DNA of 38,918 nt from a bacterium HR16 (GTDB lineage: Bacteria; Armatimonadota; HRBIN16): NCBI GenBank assembly GCA_002898895.1, contig BEHS01000004.1:1-38918 (forward strand), given 5' to 3'. The translations under genes and the position numbers were made by a program. This document shows, piece by piece, positions 1 to 8,980 of this stretch; position 1 is the stretch's first letter, and each line of letters opens with the position of its first letter. The notes beneath the pieces were generated by a model, which was not told where the DNA came from, made no database searches, and saw only the letters and a list, made by a program, of their open reading frames with translations.

Positions 1-2917
1 CCATGCCCTGAAACGCCGCCCAGGGGTCCTTGCTGGTATCTATCGGCACACCGTTGACCGCCAGCAGATAGTCGCCTTCTTTCACTTTCACGCCGGGCTC
101 GCTGAGCGGTCCACGCGCGTCCGAATCCCACGGCGCACCCTGATAGATTTTGCTAATGCGGTACGCGCCTCGATGCAGCTCGAAGTCGCAACCCAACAGT
201 CCCACAGAGACCGAAGGGGCTTGCTCGGTGTCGCCTCCCATGTAGTAGGCGTGACCGACATTCAGCTCCGCAATCATCTCTCCGATAACGAAGCTCACAT
301 CCTCACGACTGACGCAGTCTTCCAGCATCGGCATATAGTGGTCGCGCATGGCTTTCCAGTCCACGCCGTGCATGTTGGGGTCGTAGAAGAAGTCGCGCTG
401 GATGCGCCAGGCGTCGATGAATATCTGCTTCCATTCGGCGCGGGGGTCGATCATCGCGGTCATCCCACTGGTAACCACCGCCTCACCGGACGCGCCCGCC
501 GCGGCGTCTTGAATGCTTGCTGTGTTGCCGCGAATCACCAGCAGCTTCTTGCCGTCGGCTGAGATGTCAAACGCGCTCGCCCCACCAGCAACTACTTTCT
601 CCTCCCTCTTTTCATCGTTGAGGTCGAAAAGCTTGATGGCGGGCGGCTCCTCGCTTCCGGCAACGGGCAATCGTGCAAAAATCAGTTGTCCCCTGTCGTT
701 CACTGCCAGCCTGCCGAATCGTCCGGGTTTGACCGGCAGCTGGATGGCACGCGCCTCAAAGCCCTCGAAGTCAATGCGCACCTTTCCATCGGGCTTGGCG
801 GGAGAGGCTCCTTCTGGCTTCTCGGGCTGGACAGGTGTAGACGGTGCGCCACCACCACCGACCTTCTCCGCCTTCAGCTGCACCTTTTCGCCTGTCGGGG
901 CGGTGATTGTACCCTCCATCGTGTTGCCGGAAACTTTCGCGTTCATGTTCAGCGTGGTGCCGTCGGGCAGGGTGATAACCAGAACCAGCTCCTTCGTGGT
1001 GGGGTTATAGGTTCCGTTCACCGTCGCACTGCCCATCGGGCTTTCCACCGTACCGGTAACCGTGCTGTTGGGTTGTAGCTGCAGTTTCGCCCGGATGCTA
1101 ATGCTACCTCCCGGCACCATGCTTCCCGATACCGTGCCGCTCCATTCCCCGCTCACTTCGTCCTGCTGCTGGGCAGGTGCGGCGGGTTTCTCCTCGCGCT
1201 TTTCGGGTTGCTGCTCTTTTGGCTGCTCTTTGCCCTTCTCGCCCCATTTCTCCTCATCGGTTTTGGGCAGGTAAGGCGAGGCGATGTCCGCCCGCAAAGG
1301 CACCGCCAGCAGCACCTGCGTGCCCGTGTATATCCACGTAGTACCCAGATCCTCGTAGAACGGGCGGAAGTTACGATGGCTCACGAAGTACAGGTAGTCT
1401 CCCTTGCGGTCAAACACGGGCGAGGTGTCGTTGAACATACCACTGGTAACCTGTACCCTCTCTTCGGTATCCACGTTGTACAGCCAGATAGCGGAAGTGC
1501 GGCTTCGGTCGCCGTTTTTGGCGTAGGCAATCCATCGGCTATCGGACGACCAGCTGGGCGAAGGTGTTTCCGCCCACGGGTCCTTGTCCACCAGCCTCAC
1601 TCTGCCGCTGTCCATCCCGTAGATGTAAAGTGCGCCTGTCTTGTCGGAGAAGGCGATGAACTTGGAGTCAGGCGACCAGACGGGATTATAGCGGAAGCAC
1701 GCGCCGTCGGTGGTGAGGCGTTTGGCTTCGCCTTTGCCATCGGACTGCATGATGTACAGCTCGTATTCGCCGGTGGCATCGGAGAAGTAGGCAATCCACT
1801 GCCCGTCGGGGCTCCAGGCGGGGTCGCGCTCCGCGATACCGCTGGTGCGGGTGAGGTTGCGCGGGGAGCCGTTCTTGGCAGGAAGCGTCCAGATGTCGCC
1901 TCGCGCCTCGACTACCGCACGTTTGCCGGTCGGCGAGATGCCCCATCCGGCGATGAATCGGCTCACATCCACCGCTCGCGGGCGTAGCGTGGGGCGCGCG
2001 CCCGGAATCCGCACCTGCACCGGATGCGCCTTGCGCGTAGCGAGGTTCAGCAGGTACAGATGGGAACCCTGCTGGAAGACGATTTCACCCTCACCCTTCT
2101 CGCCCGGTCCGATGGCGGGCCATTTCACGTCGAAGTCTTCGAAGTGGGTAATCTGTTCACGCTTGCCGGTGCGGGTGTCATACACCCAGATATTCAGGCG
2201 ATGCTCTCGTCCCGCATCGGACAGGTAGTACACCTTCTCGCCGTGCCACATGGGCAGGGTATCGGTTCCCTCCCAGTCGGTGATGCGTTTGGACTGTTTG
2301 GTGCGCAGGTTAAACAGCCAGATGTCGGTTGCCATACCGCCGCGATAGCGCTTCCACGTAGCGTTGTCTGTGGAGTGCGGAGTATAGGCAAGCCACGCGC
2401 CGTCCGCGCTGAGGCTACCGTTCACACCGTAGGGGATAGGCAGTTTCTCCGGCAGACCGCCCTTTGCAGAGACGGTATACATTTTCATCCCCGGTCCGAA
2501 ACCGCTCAGGTTGGAAGCAGAGAAAATCAGCCTGCCGTCGGGTGTCCACTCGCTCAACCACTCGAAGGACGGGTGGTGAGTCACCCGGTAGGGAACGCCT
2601 CCATCTACCGACACGGTGTAGATATCGCGGTTGCCGTCGTAGTTGCCCACTAAAGCGACCGTCTTGCCGTCCGGGCTGAACCGGGGGAAGGCTTCCTGCC
2701 CTGGCGGGTTCGCCAGCGGTACCGCCAGTCCACCCGACTTCGGCACCAGCCACAGGTCGTTGGCGTAGACGAAGACGATATGGGTCGCGCTTACGTCGGG
2801 ATAACGCAACATGCCGGGATGGGGAACGGTGTTGTCCTGTGCAATGGCGCCCTGGCTCGCCGCCAGACACAGCCACACACCGATTACGGTCAACCACGTG
2901 GTGAATCTGCTGTTCAT
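1..2917 (-). CDS. Tricorn-type S41 protease, C-terminus cut by window edge
   Basis: Periplasmic or exported tricorn protease homolog, a peptidase of family S41 that degrades oligopeptides. The reading frame is open from an ATG at 2917 (SD AGGAGAGG just upstream) to base 1, giving about 972 residues without the end. Residues 1-28 form a signal peptide. Residues about 30-570 carry TolB/WD-like propeller repeats (SPDG, FSPDGK, WSPDSK). Residues about 585-690 are a Gly/Thr-rich beta domain flanked by Glu/Pro/Gln-rich linkers, which I do not recall as a standard part of tricorn. Residues about 820-890 are the C1 helical part, with a GHAY motif near 887 where the catalytic His lies. A PDZ domain starts near 905 (GVKVKEGDYLLAVNGVPID). 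The nucleophile serine region would lie left of the window. The family is clear; the exact substrate is unknown. Confidence 0.9.
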   Translation of the reverse strand, partial: MNSRFTTWLTVIGVWLCLAASQGAIAQDNTVPHPGMLRYPDVSATHIVFVYANDLWLVPKSGGLAVPLANPPGQEAFPRFSPDGKTVALVGNYDGNRDIYTVSVDGGVPYRVTHHPSFEWLSEWTPDGRLIFSASNLSGFGPGMKMYTVSAKGGLPEKLPIPYGVNGSLSADGAWLAYTPHSTDNATWKRYRGGMATDIWLFNLRTKQSKRITDWEGTDTLPMWHGEKVYYLSDAGREHRLNIWVYDTRTGKREQITHFEDFDVKWPAIGPGEKGEGEIVFQQGSHLYLLNLATRKAHPVQVRIPGARPTLRPRAVDVSRFIAGWGISPTGKRAVVEARGDIWTLPAKNGSPRNLTRTSGIAERDPAWSPDGQWIAYFSDATGEYELYIMQSDGKGEAKRLTTDGACFRYNPVWSPDSKFIAFSDKTGALYIYGMDSGRVRLVDKDPWAETPSPSWSSDSRWIAYAKNGDRSRTSAIWLYNVDTEERVQVTSGMFNDTSPVFDRKGDYLYFVSHRNFRPFYEDLGTTWIYTGTQVLLAVPLRADIASPYLPKTDEEKWGEKGKEQPKEQQPEKREEKPAAPAQQQDEVSGEWSGTVSGSMVPGGSISIRAKLQLQPNSTVTGTVESPMGSATVNGTYNPTTKELVLVITLPDGTTLNMNAKVSGNTMEGTITAPTGEKVQLKAEKVGGGGAPSTPVQPEKPEGASPAKPDGKVRIDFEGFEARAIQLPVKPGRFGRLAVNDRGQLIFARLPVAGSEEPPAIKLFDLNDEKREEKVVAGGASAFDISADGKKLLVIRGNTASIQDAAAGASGEAVVTSGMTAMIDPRAEWKQIFIDAWRIQRDFFYDPNMHGVDWKAMRDHYMPMLEDCVSREDVSFVIGEMIAELNVGHAYYMGGDTEQAPSVSVGLLGCDFELHRGAYRISKIYQGAPWDSDARGPLSEPGVKVKEGDYLLAVNGVPIDTSKDPWAAFQGM

Positions 2918-3010
2918 TCGCCTCTCCTGTAGATAGCATTGCGTGTGAAGTTCATTTCGCCGTCTCATCGCACCTTCACTGCAAAAACGCAACATGATTA
3001 TCAGACACAG

Positions 3011-3044
3011 GCTCCCCCTCTCAAGGCTCCAGAAGAGGGGGAGC
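3011..3044 (-). terminator. Hairpin after the sugar ABC genes
   Basis: A perfect 11-bp inverted repeat (GCTCCCCCTCT / AGAGGGGGAGC) with a 12-nt loop lies 11 nt beyond the stop codon at 3056. It sits between the binding-protein gene and the tricorn gene, both on the minus strand. The next T-run on the minus strand is about 20 nt further on, so it is not a classical intrinsic terminator. It may be a weak terminator or an mRNA 3'-end stabiliser. Confidence 0.45.
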
Positions 3045-3055
3045 GGGGATGAAGG

Positions 3056-4018
3056 TTACAACGGCTCGCCGCCCTGCTCTACGTTCTCCTTCGTGTAGAT
3101 GCGCGTGCCCAGCGTGATGTTCTTGGGAACCTGCTCGCCCTTCAGTATCTTCAAGGCGGTCTCTATCGCCTCTTTACCGCCGGTGGGATACTCAAACGTG
3201 GCGGTGAGGATGCCCTCCTTCACATATCGCTGTCCCTCATGCGGCAGAGCGTCGATGCCGATGAACTTGATGCTCTTTTCGCGTCCTTTGCCCTCCTGCC
3301 GCGCGGCGAGGTACGCTCCGTGCGCGCTGGGGTCGTTGTGTGCGTACACCGCGTCGATCTGCGGGAAGCGGGCTAACGCGGACTGCATTTCGCGCTGGGC
3401 AATCGGCTCCAGCCACTGGCAATCGGCGTCGAAGATGATTTCAATCTGCGAGCCGGCGATGCCCTCCATGAAGCCCTTGTGTCGTTCCTGTCCGGGGGTG
3501 GAGGTCATCAAGCCCTTCAGCTCCACCACTTTGCCTTTGCCACCCAGCAGTTTCACCAGATACTTGCCTGCCTCGCGTCCGATTTTCACGTTGTCCGCGC
3601 CGATGAAGCAGGTGTACTGGTCACCCTCCACCTTGCGGTCGAGCACGATGACGGGGATGCCTTTCTGGTACGCCTCTGCTACCGGTTTCGTCAGGGGACG
3701 CGCCTCCTTCGGGCTGATGATGATAAGGTCAACGCCCATCTGGATGAACTCGCGCACCTGCGCTTGCTGCACCTCCGTCTTGTTCTGCGCGTCCTTGAAG
3801 ATGACCTCGATCTCGTCGGCATGTTGTTTGGCGGCTTCCTCGATGTCTTTGTTCATCTGCACGCGCCATGGCTCGCCCAGATTGCACTGCGACATGCCGA
3901 TGACCCATTTCTTCTTACCCGGTGCTTCTGTCACCTGTCCTGTTTGCTGTTGTTTCTTGCCGCACCCTGCACAAACCACCAGCGCGGCAAACGCCAGTGC
4001 CAGTGCGATTCGTTTCAT
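3056..4018 (-). CDS. Sugar ABC transporter substrate-binding lipoprotein (RbsB-like)
   Basis: A 320-residue periplasmic binding protein of the ribose/galactose type (Peripla_BP_4 fold). The N-terminus is a lipoprotein signal with lipobox VCAGC, so Cys19 would be lipidated. The mature part starts with the typical VIGMSQCNLGEPW strand, followed by DLIIISPKEA, IPVIVLDRKV, VYAHNDPSAHGAYLAA and FIGIDALPHEG, the usual ligand-contact and hinge stretches. It follows the permease gene at 4015-5028 with a 4-bp ATGA overlap, so the two are translationally coupled. The ligand is probably a sugar or similar small polyol, but the sequence does not say which. No ATPase gene of the RbsA type lies next to it, so it must share an ATPase encoded elsewhere. 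Confidence 0.9.
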   Translation of the reverse strand: MKRIALALAFAALVVCAGCGKKQQQTGQVTEAPGKKKWVIGMSQCNLGEPWRVQMNKDIEEAAKQHADEIEVIFKDAQNKTEVQQAQVREFIQMGVDLIIISPKEARPLTKPVAEAYQKGIPVIVLDRKVEGDQYTCFIGADNVKIGREAGKYLVKLLGGKGKVVELKGLMTSTPGQERHKGFMEGIAGSQIEIIFDADCQWLEPIAQREMQSALARFPQIDAVYAHNDPSAHGAYLAARQEGKGREKSIKFIGIDALPHEGQRYVKEGILTATFEYPTGGKEAIETALKILKGEQVPKNITLGTRIYTKENVEQGGEPL

Positions 4019-5028
4019 GACGACCTCCCTCTCTTTTGCTGGATAAGTACGGCGATGGTGATGATGATGCCCTGAATGACCATACGCGGCGCGAGCTCCA
4101 CCGCGTTCAGACTGAGGATTTTATTGATGTACGCCATGATGAGCACGCCGATGAGGGTGAACATCATGCCACCGCGTCCGCCCATCAGGCTGGTACCTCC
4201 GATAACCACCGCGGCGATGGCGTCCAGCTCGTAGGTCATACCCGCCTCGGTATCACCCAGATCCTGCCGACAGGCGTTCAGCACCCCTGCCATCGCGGCG
4301 AACATACTGCACAGCGCGTAGGTCAGCACCTTTACCGCGCCCACACGGATACCGCTGAGCCGCGCCGCCTCCTCGTTGCCTCCGATGGCGTAGAGCCACC
4401 TGCCGTAGGAGGTATAGCGTACCAGCGCTGCCATCACCAGAATACAAAACAGAAAAATCAGCGTGGAGGGCTGGACGCCGATGCCCGGTAATGCGGAGGT
4501 CATCCACAGGAAGAAAGGCGGCGTGCCCTCCTGCATGGCGTACCAGGGCTGCCCACCCGGCTGCACCTTAATGCCCCCTGCAATCAGCTTCGCTGCACCG
4601 CGCGCAGCGGTCATCATCGCCAACGTCGCCACAAACGGCTGCATCTTGAAACGGGCGATGAGACTGCCGTTGACCAGCCCACATGCCAGCCCCGTTAGCA
4701 ACACTGCGCCGATGGCGGGCGCAACCCCCCAGCCGTAACCGATGGTGAGCAGAGAAAAAAGCACCGCGCTCAGCCCCAGCACCGAACCGACCGACAGGTC
4801 AATCCCGCCGGTCAGGATAACCAGCGTCATGCCAGTCGCCAGTAAGCCGTACTCGGAGTACTCATACAGGATGGCGAGTTGCGTTTGCCATGACAGGAAT
4901 ATCGGCAGACCCGTATCCAGTGCACGCGGGCTGAAGATGATTCCCAGCACGAAAACCACCACGAGCGCGATGACGCCGCGATAGTCGTTCAGTTTCTCCA
5001 GAAGGCGGTGCAGTTTGCCTCTGTCCAT
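4015..5028 (-). CDS. Sugar ABC transporter permease (RbsC-like)
   Basis: A 337-residue inner-membrane permease of the RbsC/BPD_transp_2 family, with about 8-10 hydrophobic segments. It has the family signatures LTGGIDLSVGSVLGLSA (residues about 70-86), YAIGGNEEAARLSGIRVGAVK (about 215-235) and a late AAVVIGGTSLMGGRGG loop. The start is an ATG preceded by AAGGA. It is first in a two-gene unit with the lipoprotein gene and divergent from the barrel protein at 5194. It is distantly similar to the second permease at 25168-26115, but the two are not close copies. Without the ATPase gene the transporter is incomplete in this window. Confidence 0.9.
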   Translation of the reverse strand: MDRGKLHRLLEKLNDYRGVIALVVVFVLGIIFSPRALDTGLPIFLSWQTQLAILYEYSEYGLLATGMTLVILTGGIDLSVGSVLGLSAVLFSLLTIGYGWGVAPAIGAVLLTGLACGLVNGSLIARFKMQPFVATLAMMTAARGAAKLIAGGIKVQPGGQPWYAMQEGTPPFFLWMTSALPGIGVQPSTLIFLFCILVMAALVRYTSYGRWLYAIGGNEEAARLSGIRVGAVKVLTYALCSMFAAMAGVLNACRQDLGDTEAGMTYELDAIAAVVIGGTSLMGGRGGMMFTLIGVLIMAYINKILSLNAVELAPRMVIQGIIITIAVLIQQKRGRSS

Positions 5029-5084
5029 TCCTTAAGTGGTTTCTCCGTTATTCCATCGGTGGTATCCGGTTCTGTGTTCGGAGG

Positions 5085-5104
5085 AGCAGGGAGATTCTCC
5101 TGCT
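5085..5104. promoter_or_regulatory. Inverted repeat in divergent intergenic region (possible operator)
   Basis: An imperfect dyad (AGCAG, a bulged G, then GAG ATT CTC CTGCT) lies in the 165-bp region between the divergent permease and barrel genes. Its position fits a shared operator. No convincing sigma-70 boxes were found around it, so this is only a candidate. Confidence 0.25.
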
Positions 5105-5156
5105 GGTATAGACTGGCGGATATCCTGAGCAGGGAACTGCGCAGAGATAGCCAATA

Positions 5157-5175
5157 CTGAGAAAGGAAGTCTCAG
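5157..5175 (+). promoter_or_regulatory. Small hairpin just before the ribosome-binding site of the barrel gene
   Basis: CTGAGA and TCTCAG form a perfect 6-bp stem with a 7-nt loop (AAGGAAG). It ends 6 nt before the AAGGAGGA sequence that serves the ATG at 5194. It could affect access to the ribosome-binding site or the mRNA 5' end; a chance repeat is also possible. Confidence 0.25.
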
Positions 5176-5193
5176 CGTATGAAGGAGGATACG

Positions 5194-6609
5194 ATGCGCA
5201 CGAGAGGGTTTTTAGTTTGTTTGCTACTTGCTGTGGTGCTGGTGGCATGCCCCGCGTTTGCCCAGCTGAAGGTGGAAGGCACATGGCGGCTCCGCATCGA
5301 GGACTGGCAGTGGTTTGATGTGCCGGGCTTTGACACCGACTACACCTACGCCCACTCGCTTCTGCGCCTTGCGCTGACGGGCGAAACGGGGACTGCCCGC
5401 TGGACGGCGGAACTGGCGCAGGCAGGACTGTTCGACGTGCCCGATGCGGTGGCTCCTGCTCCCCAGGGGCAGTTAGGCTTCGGAGGCACGCTCAAGGCGG
5501 TCAACGGCGACAACAAAGCGAGCCTGTTCGTAAAGCAGTTGAACGTGGAGTGGAGGCAGGATTGGGGCACGCTGAAGGTCGGACGAATGGAGTTTGCCGA
5601 TGGGCGCGAGGTGACGGTCAAAGACGCCGGTCTCAGCTGGATGCAGGCCAACCGTTTGAGTAACCGGATGATCGGTCCCTTTGGCTTCTCGCCAATCACG
5701 CGCTCGTTCGACGGCGCACTACTGCAATTGGGCAACAACACCGCGCGATGGGTGCTCTTTGCGGCGTATCCAACACAGGGCGCGTTCGACCTCAACGGCA
5801 ATCCCACTCTGACCAATGTGAACCAGCTGTATGTAGCGTACGCCCGCGCTCTGGAGAAGGAGAGCACCGGCCACACATGGCGACTGTTCTGGGGTTGGTA
5901 CCGTGATAACCGCAACGTGCTGAAGGTGGACAACCGTCCCCTCGCGGCACGGCAGGCAGACCGCGAAGACATCCGCGTCTGGACGCTGGGCGGACACTGG
6001 ACGCAGGTGTGGAAGAGCACGGCAGGGCGAGCAGATATGCTGTTATGGGGCGCACTGCAGGGCGGTGAATGGGGGCAGCTCCGCCAATCGGCGTACGCGC
6101 TGGCGCTGGAAGCGGGCTTCCAGTTCCCCACCCCGTGGAAGCCCTGGGTGCGGGCGGGTTATCACCTCAGCTCCGGCGACGATAACAACGCCGATGACAC
6201 GCATGGCACGTTCGTTGCCGGTATGAACACCCCGCGCCTCTATGCGATGACGCCTTTCTACAACACGATGAACATCGACGACGCCTTCGCGCAGGTGATG
6301 TTCACGCCGCATCCGCGCTGGTCGGCGCGAGTAGACTACCATCGGCTGCGATTGAGCCAGGCGGCAGACCTGTGGTACGCGGGTGGAGGTCCCTTCGATA
6401 ACACCACCTACGGAGTTGCCGGGCGCCCATCAGGAGGCAACCGGGACCTGGCACACCTGTTCGATATCTCGCTGAGCTACCGCGCCAGCAGCAACCTGCA
6501 GATTTCGCTGTACAAGAGCTGGATACAGGGTGGTAGTGTCGTCCGCTCGGTGTACCCGGCAGGCGATGACGGCGGATTGTTCTTCATCGAGGCAAACTAC
6601 CGGTTTTAG
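5194..6609 (+). CDS. Outer-membrane beta-barrel, alginate-export-like porin
   Basis: An exported barrel of about 471 residues. I start it at the ATG at 5194 because AAGGAGGA lies directly upstream; an in-frame ATG at 5179 would add MKEDT and has no such site. The signal peptide (MRTRGFLVCLLLAVVLVACPAFA) is followed by LKVEGTWRLRIEDWQWF, alternating aromatic/polar beta strands, FVKQLNVEWRQDWGTLKVGRMEF and a C-terminal strand ending in Phe (FFIEANYRF), the usual outer-membrane insertion signal. This layout resembles the Alginate_exp family, whose members are 16-18-stranded porins. It is divergent from the ABC permease and convergent with the beta-helix protein, which suggests a role in passage of saccharides or other polyanions. 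The substrate is not evident. Confidence 0.75.
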   Translation: MRTRGFLVCLLLAVVLVACPAFAQLKVEGTWRLRIEDWQWFDVPGFDTDYTYAHSLLRLALTGETGTARWTAELAQAGLFDVPDAVAPAPQGQLGFGGTLKAVNGDNKASLFVKQLNVEWRQDWGTLKVGRMEFADGREVTVKDAGLSWMQANRLSNRMIGPFGFSPITRSFDGALLQLGNNTARWVLFAAYPTQGAFDLNGNPTLTNVNQLYVAYARALEKESTGHTWRLFWGWYRDNRNVLKVDNRPLAARQADREDIRVWTLGGHWTQVWKSTAGRADMLLWGALQGGEWGQLRQSAYALALEAGFQFPTPWKPWVRAGYHLSSGDDNNADDTHGTFVAGMNTPRLYAMTPFYNTMNIDDAFAQVMFTPHPRWSARVDYHRLRLSQAADLWYAGGGPFDNTTYGVAGRPSGGNRDLAHLFDISLSYRASSNLQISLYKSWIQGGSVVRSVYPAGDDGGLFFIEANYRF

Positions 6610-6625
6610 AGAGCGGTGAATCGAA

Positions 6626-6649
6626 ACGGCGCGGCTCCCGCCGCGCCGT
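6626..6649. terminator. GC-rich perfect hairpin between convergent genes (REP-like copy A)
   Basis: ACGGCGCGG / CCGCGCCGT form a perfect 9-bp stem with loop CTCCCG, lying between the stop codons of two convergent genes (6609 and 6676). There is no T-run, but it could end transcription from both sides. Its core has the same layout as the intergenic motifs at 8916, 15192 and 17707 (pattern GGCG.GGCTCC.GCCG.GCC), so it may be a dispersed element rather than a purpose-built terminator. Confidence 0.6.
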
Positions 6650-6675
6650 CCAAATCCTGTGGGTTCAACGCCCGA

Positions 6676-8751
6676 CTATTTCCCCACCGGAAATGCGGGA
6701 GGAGCCAACGGTGTTCCGCCTTTGCGCTTGGCGGTTAGCCTTCCCGCCTCCGAGATGTCTATCGGCTGGAAGCCGATTTGGGAAGCAGGTGAACCCGGTT
6801 TCAGCCGGAAATCGCCCTTGTCGGGAGCGACGAACAACGGGTCGGCAATCACCGAATGCACATCCTGCCCCTTCGCCCGCCACTCTTCCAGCGAGAGGTT
6901 CGCGAAGCGTATCTCTCCACCGCCCTCATGCCAGTAGAGGTTGTAGTCCATTTTGTACTGGTTGTCGCCCCAGTTGCCGTGCAGCAGCGGTCCCTCGCGC
7001 CAGTACACGATGTTGCGCTCAAAGGTAAAGGAGAGATGCTCCTCCATGCGTGATCGCTGGATTTGCCCCTCTCGCGCGAAGGCGAAGATGTTATTGCGCA
7101 CCACGTTCTCCTTACCGTAGTGCTGGTGGAAACCACCCGTCTTGGTGCGATACACCACGTTGTTCTCGGCAAGGATGTGCGTGGTTCCCTCATCAAAGTA
7201 GATGCCCCACCCACCGTAACTGAGGCTCTCGATGTCGTGGATAAGGTTGTGATGCAGTATCGTACCCTCGTGGAAGCCCAGCGTGTAGATGCCGCCCATA
7301 TCGCTGAGCACACCCTGCCCGATATGGTGGATGTGGTTATAGGCGACGGTATTATGGTGCGCCAGCGCCTGCGAATAGCCCCATGTCCAGCCGATGGAGA
7401 CGCCTGTGTAGTAAAGGTCACAGATCTCGTTGTGCTCGATACGGTTGTGGGGTGACTGCCCGATCCACACGCCAATCGCCGCGGGGTGGAGCCTGCCGCC
7501 GTGCGCAATCAGGTTATCGCGGATAAGGTTATGACTGGCGACCTCTTCCTCGTCCTGCCGAATCACCATCTCGCCGATTTTCACGCCCCCTGCGCCGAGG
7601 TCGGTCATCTCACATCGTTCCACGCGGTTGCGCTTGCATCCTCGCCCCAGCTCGATGGCGTAGGTTCCGGTATGCGCGATGCGACAATCCTCAAAGGCGC
7701 AGTCGCGCGCCCCCTCCGCGCTAATCGCCGCCCACAGGATGGCTTCTGCCTGCGGGAAGCTGTAACCCTCGTCAGGCGTCACCCAGTTGGTGTGCGCGAA
7801 GGTCAGTCCGCGAAAGATGAGATTCTGCACCCACTTGCGCCCCTCTACATCGCCCTTCAGCACAAGCAGGCGGTCTACCCTGGGCGCAATCACAAGGCTT
7901 TTTTCCGGTGTTTCGCCCGCTTTAGGCAGGTAGGTCAACACCCCTCTGCCCCTGTCCAGATACCACTCGCCGGGCTCGCTTAACGCTTCCCGGACGTTTT
8001 CCACAAAGTAGCGATGCCCCTTATGCAGAGTAGACCACCACTGGTCATGCGAGGTGTATCCGGTGAAGGTGACGATATTTTTCTCGGCGTCCACCTGCGC
8101 AATGCGCAATCTCGCCATAGTCCAAAACTGAGTAGCCATGACCTCCACATCATTCAGGCGATACCAGTTGGGATGGACCTCTCCGCGTTGAAACACGAAG
8201 GAGTTGGACCCCTTGCCCTGCGCCGGCGGCAACTCCTCGGCGATAGTGTAGTAACCGTTCTTGGGCAGGCGAGGGCGGTAGCGACGCTCGCCGTTCACCC
8301 ATAACTGGATGAAGTTCCACTCGCCGCGCTGCACTTCGGGTATCTGCAGTTGCCACCGTCCGTCCGGGGTGACCACCCACCCTTTCAACGCAACACCGCC
8401 GCTAATAACCGGCTTCTCGCCCGGATAGGCGGTGTACACGGTGGGAGATTGCGCTGTGCCGGAATCCTCAGGGGTAAACACCAGAGGCTCGCTGAGCGTG
8501 TACGTCCCTTTGCGTATCATGACCACCACAGGGCGGTTCAGTCGCTGAGAACGTCGCAACCCACGCACCGCCTGTTGTGCCCGTTTCAACGTCGCAAAGG
8601 GGCCATCTGTGCGCTGGCGGTTCGGCGTCGCCAGCCTGCCCGACCAGCTGTCGTTGCCGTTGGTGGCAACGTAGAAATCGGCTTTTGGCTGTGCGCTGGC
8701 GACGGTTAACATGGCACCCATCATACAGAACGGCAAAACAGCTCTCCACAT
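6676..8751 (-). CDS. Exported right-handed parallel beta-helix protein
   Basis: A 691-residue secreted protein. I start it at the ATG at 8751, which has GAGGAG upstream and is followed by a signal peptide (MWRAVLPFCMMGAMLTVASA). The longer in-frame start at 8904 would put 51 non-signal residues ahead of it. The mature N-terminus (FYVATNGNDSWSG, then DGPFATLKRAQQAVR) is typical of secreted beta-helix proteins with a pectate-lyase-like fold. Residues about 390-640 hold repeated coils such as NRVERCEMTDLGAGGVKIG, NLIRDNLI, NRIEHNEICDLYYTGVSIG and HHNLIHDIESLSYGGWGIYFDEG. This architecture suits polysaccharide lyases or hydrolases, but no catalytic signature can be assigned. It lies downstream of the porin gene on the same strand, 229 bp away, and is probably a separate unit. 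Confidence 0.8.
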   Translation of the reverse strand: MWRAVLPFCMMGAMLTVASAQPKADFYVATNGNDSWSGRLATPNRQRTDGPFATLKRAQQAVRGLRRSQRLNRPVVVMIRKGTYTLSEPLVFTPEDSGTAQSPTVYTAYPGEKPVISGGVALKGWVVTPDGRWQLQIPEVQRGEWNFIQLWVNGERRYRPRLPKNGYYTIAEELPPAQGKGSNSFVFQRGEVHPNWYRLNDVEVMATQFWTMARLRIAQVDAEKNIVTFTGYTSHDQWWSTLHKGHRYFVENVREALSEPGEWYLDRGRGVLTYLPKAGETPEKSLVIAPRVDRLLVLKGDVEGRKWVQNLIFRGLTFAHTNWVTPDEGYSFPQAEAILWAAISAEGARDCAFEDCRIAHTGTYAIELGRGCKRNRVERCEMTDLGAGGVKIGEMVIRQDEEEVASHNLIRDNLIAHGGRLHPAAIGVWIGQSPHNRIEHNEICDLYYTGVSIGWTWGYSQALAHHNTVAYNHIHHIGQGVLSDMGGIYTLGFHEGTILHHNLIHDIESLSYGGWGIYFDEGTTHILAENNVVYRTKTGGFHQHYGKENVVRNNIFAFAREGQIQRSRMEEHLSFTFERNIVYWREGPLLHGNWGDNQYKMDYNLYWHEGGGEIRFANLSLEEWRAKGQDVHSVIADPLFVAPDKGDFRLKPGSPASQIGFQPIDISEAGRLTAKRKGGTPLAPPAFPVGK

Positions 8752-8915
8752 AGGCTTTCTCCTCGATTCAACAGTGTTGAGATTGTACTTCGTGGAGGAG
8801 AGATGGGCTTTCCTGCCCGGTGCCTCATTGTTGGCGATGCGGGGAGCGTTTGCGGGAATGGAGATACTCAATCCCTGTGGTCGCGACGGAACACGACCAT
8901 CCAAAATAAGCGTGT

Positions 8916-8967
8916 GGAGGGCGAATCTCCCGCCGAGCCGTTCATACTACCCAGAGGTTCGCCCTCC
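8916..8967. repeat. Long-looped inverted repeat containing REP-like copy B
   Basis: GGAGGGCGAA (8916-8925) and TTCGCCCTCC (8958-8967) are perfect 10-bp complements separated by 32 nt. The left arm begins the motif seen at 15192 (GGAGGGCGA then CTCC.GCCGAGCCG). It lies 13 nt past the porin stop codon at 8981. On the minus strand it is followed by a short U-rich stretch (CTTATTTTGG), so it could act as the porin terminator. Confidence 0.55.
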
Positions 8968-8980
8968 TGACAGGAATTCG

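Noticed and set aside
1208-1987. 259-codon open frame on the plus strand
   Set aside because: It lies antisense to the tricorn gene, whose minus-strand frame encodes clear propeller repeats and a PDZ domain. The plus-strand translation shows no domain.
3099-4046. 315-codon open frame on the plus strand
   Set aside because: Shadow of the sugar-binding lipoprotein gene; the other strand has a lipobox and family motifs.
5346-6131. 261-codon open frame on the minus strand
   Set aside because: Antisense to the barrel protein and without recognisable features.
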